Below, piece by piece: positions 57,486 through 64,000 of a stretch of DNA of 64,000 bases. Numbering within the stretch: position 1 is the stretch's first letter; each line of letters begins with the position of its first letter. The notes under the pieces are model-generated. The model searched no databases. It was not told the origin of the DNA and saw only the letters and a list, made by a program, of their open reading frames with translations. The DNA is from JAENWD01 sp963837165 (lineage in GTDB: Bacteria; Acidobacteriota; Vicinamibacteria; Vicinamibacterales; JAENWD01), in contig CAWIMD010000011.1 of NCBI GenBank assembly GCA_963837165.1, positions 62,001 through 126,000 on the forward strand. The letters run 5' to 3'. Both the position numbers and the translations under genes were made by a program.

Positions 57486-58048
57486 CCTTCGACCCGCGCG
57501 ATACCCTGGACGAAGAGATCGACCGCGCGCTGGACGTGGCGCCATCTGCCGACCTCTTGCGGCGGGTGCGGTCGCGCATCGCGGAGGAGCCCGTGCGGCG
57601 CACGCGCTGGACATCAGTCGGCGTGTGTGCCGGCGGTGCGGTGCTGGCGGCACTGCTGATTGGCCTGCGGCTGCTCGGTGACGGTTCGACTGTGGAGGCA
57701 CCAGCGACGCCGGCGTCACCCGCCCGCCTGGCGAGCACACACGTCGTTGCACCAGCGGCGCCCGCGCCCGTGCTGGCGAGGACAGGAATCGAGCGCCATG
57801 TGACCCGGACGGCGAATCGGGTGCGCGCATCCGCGGCGCGTGACGCGGAGGAGGTGCTCGTGCCTGCCGCGGAACGGCAATCGTTGCAGCGCCTGCTGCG
57901 TGCGGCCTCGCGCGCGCCATTGGTCCTGGCCAGGGCCTACACGACCCCGACAAGCGAGCTCGAGGGCCCGCCCGCGCCAATTATCGTACCGCCAATCGAA
58001 ATCGAGCCGCTCGTGCACGAGAGCGTCGACCAGGGAGACTCCAAGTGA
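57482..58048 (+). CDS. Probable anti-sigma factor
   Basis: The 188-residue product has a short cytosolic N-terminus (DEEIDRALDVAPSADLLRRVRSRIAEE), a single membrane helix (about 44-65) and an Ala/Pro-rich periplasmic part. There is no zinc-binding HxxxCxxC motif. Translational coupling to the ECF sigma gene makes the role likely. Confidence 0.8.
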   Translation: MTFDPRDTLDEEIDRALDVAPSADLLRRVRSRIAEEPVRRTRWTSVGVCAGGAVLAALLIGLRLLGDGSTVEAPATPASPARLASTHVVAPAAPAPVLARTGIERHVTRTANRVRASAARDAEEVLVPAAERQSLQRLLRAASRAPLVLARAYTTPTSELEGPPAPIIVPPIEIEPLVHESVDQGDSK

Positions 58049-58614
58049 CTCAGCTGAAGACGTCCGCCGTTGCCGTGATGATCCTCCTCGGCGCCGCTGC
58101 AGCCGCGCTCGCACAGCCGCCAGCGCCGTCCCCTCCGGCGCCCAGGGACCGCCAGTCGCTCAAGGTGCAGGTCGTGCTCTCGCGCTATCAGGGCGAAAAG
58201 CGAATCAGCAGCCTTCCCTACGCGATGACCGTGACGACGAATGCATCACCGGCCAGCGTACGAATGGGGGCCCAGCTGCCGATCGCCATGACCGTCCAAG
58301 GAGGAGTCAGCAGCACGCCAGTCCCTGTGATCGAGAGCTACAACTACCGGGAGGTCGGCACATCCATCGACTGTTCGGCCTCGGCTCTCGACGGGGGCCG
58401 CTACGCAGTTCGCGTCACAATCGAGGACTCCTCCGTCTATCCCGACGACAGCGTCGGAGGCGCCGCGAAGACGGGGCATCCGTCATTCCGAACGTTCAAG
58501 TCCGACCAGACCATCGTTCTCGCCGACGGCCAATCCGCGCAGTACACGACCGCCACCGACAAGGTCACCGGCGAGGTGGTGAAGGTGGACGTCACGCTCA
58601 CGGTGCTCAAATAG
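58045..58614 (+). CDS. Secreted protein downstream of the sigma/anti-sigma pair
   Basis: The start is GTG 58045, overlapping the stop before it. The 189-residue product has a signal peptide (about 1-24, ALAAALAQ-like), a Pro-rich linker and a beta-rich domain: LKVQVVLSRYQGEKRISSLPYAMTVTTN, RMGAQLPIAMT, YREVGTSIDCSASALDGGRYAVRVTIEDSS. Such beta domains are common next to ECF factors in Acidobacteriota. Function unknown. Confidence 0.75.
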   Translation: MTQLKTSAVAVMILLGAAAAALAQPPAPSPPAPRDRQSLKVQVVLSRYQGEKRISSLPYAMTVTTNASPASVRMGAQLPIAMTVQGGVSSTPVPVIESYNYREVGTSIDCSASALDGGRYAVRVTIEDSSVYPDDSVGGAAKTGHPSFRTFKSDQTIVLADGQSAQYTTATDKVTGEVVKVDVTLTVLK

Positions 58615-58615
58615 G

Positions 58616-58645
58616 CCAATCGTCAATCGTCAATCGTCAATGTTC
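58616..58645 (-). repeat. TCAATCG heptamer arm 9
   Basis: Four TCAATCG/TCAATGT-type units begin right at the stop codon of the secreted-protein gene. The orientation is opposite to the array at 50490. Confidence 0.9.
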
Positions 58646-58831
58646 AATGCCCCAGTGGTCCGACCACTTGGCCGGTCGAGAATCGCGAAAGGCTTGACCA
58701 CGGCTGACCGGCGCCAGGCCGTGCCGCACGACCAGTCCGGCTTCGAATCCTTGAGCAATTTGGCGAACGCTGCCGCTTCGGTGTACCTGAGCTGGCTCGC
58801 CGGCAAACACGGCCGCGCTACAAAAAAAAGC

Positions 58832-58861
58832 TTGACGGTAATACCAATCGGTTACTAGCAT
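58832..58861 (+). promoter_or_regulatory. Candidate promoter of the TonB-dependent receptor gene
   Basis: TTGACG (58832-58837) and TAGCAT (58856-58861) are 18 bases apart, in an AT-rich stretch with a run of A just upstream. A sigma-70-like pair is possible; the distance to the start codon is about 185 bases. Confidence 0.3.
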
Positions 58862-59044
58862 CGCGCGGTTGCCGCCACCGAATCGCGGCATGTGCCGTCT
58901 CCCCCGTCGGTCTGCAAAGAGCACCGACGCGCGGCGGCATCCCGCTGGACGGATCCCCCTTCCGTCCGACCCGATGCCCTGCCTCCGCGCCCCGTCCGGC
59001 ACGCGATTCGTGCTCCGTCGGCGGATTTCAGAGGAGGCGCAGAT

Positions 59045-62000
59045 ATGTCTCGGGCCGGCACGTCTCAGTTGATCCGGTGCGGTCGCGGCTTCGCCGCCGC
59101 GCTGCTGCTCGGTTTCACGCTCGCGCTCCCCGCCACCGCGCTCGCTCAAGCCGTGTACGGCAGCATCGGCGGCACCGTCACCGACGAGAGCGGGGGCGTA
59201 CTGCCCGGCGTCACGGTCGCCATCACGAGCCTCGATCGGAAGACGGTCGACACGGTCGTCACCAACGAGTCGGGCTTCTTCGTCAAGGATCGGCTGCTCC
59301 CCGGCACGTACGAGGTGAAGGCCGAGCTGTCGGGCTTCAAGACCGCCGTCGTGTCGTCGGTCCTCGTCAACGTCGACGCGCAGACGCCCATCACGCTGAA
59401 GCTGGCCGTTGGACAGGTCGCCGAGACGATCCAGGTGACCGGCGGCTCGCCGCTGCTCAAGACCGACCGCGCCGACGTCGCCACGACGTTCGACACCAAG
59501 CAGCTCACCGAGCTGCCGTCGCTCGACCGCAACTTCACCAAGTTCCTCCTCCTGACGCCCGGCACCCAGCAGCTCGGCTGGCAGCACGCGGCGAGCGAGA
59601 ACCCGCAGGGCTCGGTCCAGACCATGGTGAACGGCCAGCACTTCAGCGGGACCGCCTACCAGCTGGACGGCACCGAGAACCGCGACCCGATCCTCGGCAT
59701 CATCGTCGTCAATCCCAACCTCGACGCGATTGGCGAGGCGAAGATCACGTCGCAGAACTACGACGCGGAGTTCGGGCAGGCGATTGCCGGCGTCGTCTCG
59801 GTGCAGACCAAGTCGGGCACCAACGAGTACCACGGCAGCGCGTTCGAGTTCTGGCAGGGCGACAACTTCGAGGCCAGAAACCCGTTCACGCAGTTTCAGA
59901 AGGATCCGCTGACGGGCAAGTTCATCCCCGACACGAGCAAGCACCAGTTCGGCGGGACGTTCGGCGGGAAGATCATCGAGAACCGGACGTTCTTCTTCGG
60001 TGCCTACCAGGGCCAGCGCGACACGCAGGGCGGCTCGCAGCTGCTCACCGTGCCCACCGCTGCGGCCAGGAACGGCGACCTGAGCGCCTACGGCACGCCG
60101 ATTTTCGATCCGGCGAGCGGCGCCACCCCGGCGAATCGCGTGCAGTTCGGCGGCAACGTCATCCCGGCGAACCGGCTCTCGCCGCAGGCGCAGGCCATCC
60201 TGCAGCTGATCCCGATGCCGAATGCGCCGGGCACCGACGGCGGCACGCGCAACAACTACGTCGCGAGCGGCAGTGAGAAGTTCAACGGGGACCAGTACGA
60301 CGTCCGCATCGACCATCGCCTGGACGGCACGTCGAACATGTTCGGACGATACAGCCTCGCCAATTTCCTGCGCGACGGTCCGACCGCGTTCGGCACGGGC
60401 GGCGGCGCGGCCCTCGTCAGCCTTGGCGGCACCTCCGACGTGCGCAACCAGAGCCTGGCGCTCGGCTACGACAAGACGCTGTCGCCGACGTTCCTCGTGG
60501 ACGTGCGCTTCGGGTGGTTCCGCTATCACGTCAACGTCCTGCCGTTCGACTACGGGACGACGCCGGCGGCCGATGCCGGCATCCCCGGACTGAACAACGA
60601 CACGACGTTCACGAGCGGCCTGCCCGCGTTCTTCATCAACGGCGATCGCGGCTTCTCGGCCGGGTCGGGCCTGGGCGTGAACCGCTGCAACTGCCCGCTG
60701 GACGAGGACGAGAAGCAGTGGCAGATCGTCGGCAACCTGACGAAGATCTGGAACAACCACAGCTTCAAGTTCGGCGTGGACCTCCGCCGCGCCTACAACC
60801 TGCGCGTGCCGAGCGACTCGCACCGCTCGGGTGAGCTGAGCTTCAACCCCGAGGGCACGCAGGGTCCCAACGGCGGCGGGTCGGGCATGGCCACCTTCCT
60901 CCTTGGCGATGTGTCGTCGTTCAGCCGCTACGTCAGCAGCAGCACCGACGCCCAGGAACTCCAGTGGCGCCACTTCTATTACGCGCAGGATACCTGGCGC
61001 GCGACCTCGAAGCTGACGCTCAACTACGGCATCCGCCTCGACGTCATCAACCCGCAGACCGTCAACGCGGCGGGCAACGGCGGCTGGTTCGACCTGAACA
61101 CCGCCGAGATCCTCGTCGGCGGCGTCGGCGGCGTCGATCTCGGCGGGGACGTGAAGAACAAGTTGAACTGGGCGCCGCGCCTGGGCGTGACGTACCAGTG
61201 GGACGAGAAGACGGTCATACGGGCCGGCTTCGGACGCAGCTACGACATCGGCGTGTTCGGGTCGCTGTTCGGCCACAGCGTGACCCAGAACCTGCCGGTG
61301 CTGGCGGGCCAGTCGCTGAACGGTCCCGAGAGCTTCGACGCGGCGTTCAATCTGGACCAGGGACCCGAGTCGCCCACGTTCCCCGCGGTCGGTGCCAACG
61401 GGCGGTTCCTGCTGCCGGAAGGCGTCAGCCCGCACACCAACCAGCGCACGCAGCGGCCGCCAGCGGTGAATGCCTTCAACATCACCGTCCAGCGGCAGCT
61501 CACCGACACGACCTCCGTCGAGGTCGGCTACGTCGGCAACCGCGGCCACGACGTGTTCGCCGGCGACGGCCCCGAGTTCAACGTCAACCAGCCCACCATC
61601 GACGGCTACGCCCAGGGCGTGTCGCAGAACGATCGCCGGCCGTTCTACTCGGGCATCAAGACGACGTATCTCGGGCTCGGCGGTCCGTTCGGGTTGAGCC
61701 AGGGCATCAACTACTTCTGCGACTGCGCCACCAACCAGTACGACGCGCTGCAGGCGAAGTTCACCAAGCGCTTCTCGAAGGGCTACCAGATGTCGGCCAA
61801 CTACACGCTGCAGAAGGCCCAGGGCCACAGCGACGACTACTTCCTGTGGGACCCGAACCTGAACTACGGCGTGCAGGACTGGGACCGGACGAACCTGTTC
61901 AACTTCACGCTCGTCTGGGAGATCCCCTTCGGCAAGGACAAGCGCTGGGGCAGCAACGTGTCGCCGGCGGCTGACGCGATCCTCGGCGGCTGGCAGTTCA

Positions 62001-62467
62001 ACGCCACCCACACCATGCAGAGCGGCGTACCGTTCAACGTCGGCTACAACGACTCGGGCGCCGACCGCGACACCGGTCCGGGCAGGCCGAACCTGACCGG
62101 CAACCCTGACGGCCCGAAGACTCAGGACCAGTGGTTCAACGCCGCGCCGATTGGCGACGCCAACAGCGCCTTCGGCCGTCCGGCGGTCGGTACCTTCGGC
62201 AACCTGGAGCGGAACGCCCTGCGCGGTCCGTACTACCGGCGGACCGACGCGTCGCTGTTCAAGCACATCCGGGTGGGTGGCAGCCGCGACCTCGAGGTTC
62301 GGGTCGAGGCCGTCAACATCTTCAACGTCGTCAACCTGGGTCAGCCTGACTCGACCGTCGGCGTGCCCGGCAACCCGAACAACCACGCCGGGGTGATCGA
62401 TTCCACGGCGTATGGCAACGCCGACCCGCAGCGGAACTTCCAGTTCGCCGTGAAGTTCATGTTCTAG
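59045..62467 (+). CDS. TonB-dependent receptor with carboxypeptidase-regulatory-like N-terminal domain
   Basis: ATG 59045 has a good purine-rich site upstream. The 1140-residue product has a signal peptide (about 1-32), a carboxypeptidase-regulatory-like domain (about 34-125, YGSIGGTVTDESGGVLPGVTVAITS), a plug domain (about 130-250, LPSLDRNFTKFLLLTPG) and a long beta-barrel ending PQRNFQFAVKFMF with the terminal aromatic needed for outer-membrane insertion. This Oar-like type is very common in Acidobacteriota; the substrate is unknown. It may be under control of the ECF factor upstream. Confidence 0.93.
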   Translation: MSRAGTSQLIRCGRGFAAALLLGFTLALPATALAQAVYGSIGGTVTDESGGVLPGVTVAITSLDRKTVDTVVTNESGFFVKDRLLPGTYEVKAELSGFKTAVVSSVLVNVDAQTPITLKLAVGQVAETIQVTGGSPLLKTDRADVATTFDTKQLTELPSLDRNFTKFLLLTPGTQQLGWQHAASENPQGSVQTMVNGQHFSGTAYQLDGTENRDPILGIIVVNPNLDAIGEAKITSQNYDAEFGQAIAGVVSVQTKSGTNEYHGSAFEFWQGDNFEARNPFTQFQKDPLTGKFIPDTSKHQFGGTFGGKIIENRTFFFGAYQGQRDTQGGSQLLTVPTAAARNGDLSAYGTPIFDPASGATPANRVQFGGNVIPANRLSPQAQAILQLIPMPNAPGTDGGTRNNYVASGSEKFNGDQYDVRIDHRLDGTSNMFGRYSLANFLRDGPTAFGTGGGAALVSLGGTSDVRNQSLALGYDKTLSPTFLVDVRFGWFRYHVNVLPFDYGTTPAADAGIPGLNNDTTFTSGLPAFFINGDRGFSAGSGLGVNRCNCPLDEDEKQWQIVGNLTKIWNNHSFKFGVDLRRAYNLRVPSDSHRSGELSFNPEGTQGPNGGGSGMATFLLGDVSSFSRYVSSSTDAQELQWRHFYYAQDTWRATSKLTLNYGIRLDVINPQTVNAAGNGGWFDLNTAEILVGGVGGVDLGGDVKNKLNWAPRLGVTYQWDEKTVIRAGFGRSYDIGVFGSLFGHSVTQNLPVLAGQSLNGPESFDAAFNLDQGPESPTFPAVGANGRFLLPEGVSPHTNQRTQRPPAVNAFNITVQRQLTDTTSVEVGYVGNRGHDVFAGDGPEFNVNQPTIDGYAQGVSQNDRRPFYSGIKTTYLGLGGPFGLSQGINYFCDCATNQYDALQAKFTKRFSKGYQMSANYTLQKAQGHSDDYFLWDPNLNYGVQDWDRTNLFNFTLVWEIPFGKDKRWGSNVSPAADAILGGWQFNATHTMQSGVPFNVGYNDSGADRDTGPGRPNLTGNPDGPKTQDQWFNAAPIGDANSAFGRPAVGTFGNLERNALRGPYYRRTDASLFKHIRVGGSRDLEVRVEAVNIFNVVNLGQPDSTVGVPGNPNNHAGVIDSTAYGNADPQRNFQFAVKFMF

Positions 62468-62485
62468 GCGGTCTCTCGAGTGGCT

Positions 62486-62515
62486 CCCGCGCGCCCTGAT
62501 GACGGGGCGCGCGGG
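62486..62515 (+). terminator. GC-rich hairpin after the TonB-dependent receptor gene
   Basis: A perfect 11-base stem (CCCGCGCGCCC at 62486-62496 and its complement at 62505-62515) with an 8-base loop follows the stop codon by 19 bases. There is no T-run, so this may be a non-canonical or Rho-assisted terminator. Confidence 0.6.
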
Positions 62516-62516
62516 C

Positions 62517-62588
62517 GGCTCATGCGCGGGGGCTCATGCGTAGGGGCTCATGCGCGGGCGCTCATGTAGCGCAGGCCTTCAGGCCTGC
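62517..62588. repeat. 14-base tandem repeat plus GCAGGCCTTCAGGCCTGC palindrome
   Basis: Four 14-mers GGCTCATGCGCGGG (two exact, two variant) from 62517 to 62572 are followed directly by the palindrome at 62571-62588, which also occurs at 38383-38400 in the other repeat cluster. The 14-base unit is twice seven. Confidence 0.85.
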
Positions 62589-62624
62589 CTACCGGCGCCG
62601 CAGAAGCCGCGTTAAGATCCACCT

Positions 62625-64000
62625 GTGAAGCTCGTCGTGGCGGCTCTTGCCTGCATCGTCTCTCTGGGTGCAGGCGGTGCCGCGGCCCAGAACGGCAGTC
62701 ATCCCGGTCGTCCCGCCCCCACAACCGCGGAGCAAGAGGTCGCCGACGGCGGTCGCCTGCTCGAGCAGGGCAGGCTCGACGAGGCGACGGCGCAGTTCAC
62801 CGCGGCCCTGGCCCGCAACCCCGACCTGGCCACGGCGCACTACGGCCTCGGTCTCGTTTTCGAGCAGCGCAAGGACCTTCCCGGCGCCCTCCGCGAGTAC
62901 ACCCGGGCGCTGGCAGGCGACGGGCGGATGGCGGAAGCGCACGACCGCCTCGGCTTCGTGCTCGGCCAGCAGGGGCAGATCGATCAGGCGGCCGACCACT
63001 TCCGCCAGGCCGTCTCGCTCGCGCCGAAGCTCTTCGACGCGCAGTATCACCTGGGCGTCACCGAGTGGCTGCGGCACGACCCGGAATCCGCCCTCGGGCC
63101 GCTCGAGGCGGCGGTAGCCATCAATCCGCGCAGCGCCGATGCCCAGTACTACCTGGGCGTCGTGCTTCGCGATCGCGGGCATCTGGACGAGGCGATTGAT
63201 CATTTGCGGACCGCGACCACCATGAACCCCTCGCTTGGCGTGGCGTTCACGCGGCTCGGCGTGGCGCTCAGGGAGCGCGGCCGGGTGGATGACGCCATTG
63301 CTGCCCTGGAGCGCGCGACCGCGCTGGACCCGACCGGCTTCGACGCGCTGAACGCGCTCGGACTGGCCTACATGCAGCGGGGCGATGCCGAGCAGGCCGT
63401 CTCCACCTTCAAGGCGCTGACGGCGGCGCACCCGGACAACTCGATCGGCCGGCTCAACCTGGCCACGGCCCTGATGCAGCAGGCGGACCTCAAGGACGCG
63501 GTAGCCGTGCTCCAGGCGCTGACACGTGACGACCCCACCTACGCCGAGGCGTTCTACAACCTGGGGACGGCCCTCAAGCAGCAGGACGATTTCGAGGGCG
63601 CCGAGCGCGCACTGCGCGAAGCCGTCCGCCTCGGACCGGGGCTCGCCGACGCGCACTACACGCTGGGCGTCGTCCTGTGGCAGACGCGGCGACTGCCCGA
63701 CGCGATCGAGGAGTTCCGCGCCGCGCTGGCGGCAAAGCCGCGGTACGCACAGGCGCACTACATGCTCGGCACCGTCCTGAAGCAGCGCGGGGACCAGAAC
63801 GCGGCGCTGGCGGAGTTCAGGAAGACGATTGCCATCGAGCCGCAGTCGCCCGAGGCGTACCTGAGCATCGGGCAGATCCTGCAGCGGCAGGGCGATGCCG
63901 ACGGCGCGGCCCAGGCGTTTGCCGACGCGGAACGGCTGAACAAGGTGAAGGCCGACCAGCAGGCCGCCATCTTCGCGCTGAGCGTCGGCCGGAAGCGCCT
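62625..64000 (+). CDS. TPR-repeat protein, 3' end missing
   Basis: GTG 62625 starts a signal peptide (KLVVAALACIVSLGAGGAAAQ). At least eleven TPR-type helical repeats follow, up to the window end (for example AHYGLGLVFEQRKDLPGALREYTRAL, AQYYLGVVLRDRGHLDEAIDHL and AHYMLGTVLKQRGDQNAALAEF). The frame is still open at base 64000, so about 458 residues are visible. It is a secreted or periplasmic protein that probably binds other proteins. Confidence 0.85.
   Translation, partial: MKLVVAALACIVSLGAGGAAAQNGSHPGRPAPTTAEQEVADGGRLLEQGRLDEATAQFTAALARNPDLATAHYGLGLVFEQRKDLPGALREYTRALAGDGRMAEAHDRLGFVLGQQGQIDQAADHFRQAVSLAPKLFDAQYHLGVTEWLRHDPESALGPLEAAVAINPRSADAQYYLGVVLRDRGHLDEAIDHLRTATTMNPSLGVAFTRLGVALRERGRVDDAIAALERATALDPTGFDALNALGLAYMQRGDAEQAVSTFKALTAAHPDNSIGRLNLATALMQQADLKDAVAVLQALTRDDPTYAEAFYNLGTALKQQDDFEGAERALREAVRLGPGLADAHYTLGVVLWQTRRLPDAIEEFRAALAAKPRYAQAHYMLGTVLKQRGDQNAALAEFRKTIAIEPQSPEAYLSIGQILQRQGDADGAAQAFADAERLNKVKADQQAAIFALSVGRKR

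Larger units (their letters stand above)
58615..59044. other. Intergenic region before the TonB-dependent receptor
   Basis: These 430 bases have a TCAATCG heptamer arm at 58616-58645, a TTGACG/TAGCAT promoter candidate at 58832-58861 and a purine-rich AGAGGAGG ribosome-binding stretch just before 59045. I see no gene; a short frame at 58640-58858 has no plausible content. Confidence 0.5.

Noticed and set aside
58640..58858. Short frame after the heptamer arm
   Set aside because: It begins in the repeat and has no ribosome-binding site or domain; its reading is not protein-like.
58637..62386. A 1249-codon open frame antisense to the TonB-dependent receptor gene
   Set aside because: It is typical of high-GC DNA: the antisense frame stays open because the third codon base of the real gene is G or C. 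Its residues are Arg/Val/Ala/Asp-rich without domains.

Overview
The window is GC-rich bacterial DNA with almost no spare space. The gene content points to Acidobacteriota, most likely the Vicinamibacteria side. That content is an alternative complex III (ACIII) followed by a caa3 oxidase, a very long TonB-dependent receptor with an N-terminal carboxypeptidase-regulatory-like domain, a DUF1080 protein, PadR regulators, S9 and M1 peptidases, and many heptanucleotide inverted-repeat arrays between genes. The taxonomic call is an inference from content, not from a marker gene. I see no rRNA, tRNA, IS transposase, phage gene or CRISPR array.

Bases 1-11099 (+ strand) hold the most unusual block. 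A 5'-truncated cytochrome-bd-family subunit I (CydA-like) with altered signature residues is followed, with ATGA overlaps, by two membrane cytochromes c and a diheme cytochrome c fused to an ethylbenzene-dehydrogenase-type heme domain. Then come a double universal-stress protein carrying three PCP_red (protochlorophyllide reductase C-terminal-like) domains, a GNAT protein, a small membrane protein, an Mrp/NBP35-type ATPase, a zinc-ribbon/PCP_red protein and a radical SAM/SPASM protein that also ends in PCP_red. My reading is a cytochrome-c-linked bd-like oxidase plus a cofactor-maturation or stress module.

Bases 11100-18022 are accessory: a secreted repeat protein with a glycine zipper, a DUF1080 protein, a PadR/membrane-protein pair and a frameshifted histone-deacetylase-like gene.

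Bases 18023-28749 (- strand) form one long operon: hemG, a FAD monooxygenase, actC-actD-actF (no actA, actB or actE), a cupredoxin, and an A1-type cytochrome oxidase (I, III, IV, two small membrane proteins, II). hemH is divergent from it. Bases 29979-33078 carry a PadR regulator with a membrane protein, and a Tat-exported amidase.

Bases 33137-46023 (- strand) are the second respiratory operon: complete actABCDEF, a small membrane protein, Sco, and an A2-type caa3 oxidase (II with fused cytochrome c, I, III, IV). Quinol would be oxidised by ACIII and electrons passed to the caa3 oxidase.

Bases 46210-64000 hold an S9 peptidase, an ABC-2 exporter, a DUF411 protein, an M1 aminopeptidase, a PAS/coiled-coil protein with a PilZ protein, a zinc-finger thioredoxin with a cysteine-cluster protein, an ECF sigma/anti-sigma/secreted-protein trio, the TonB-dependent receptor and a TPR protein that runs off the end.

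At least four families of short repeats run through the whole window, between genes and inside reading frames: heptamer arrays and three or more small palindromes.
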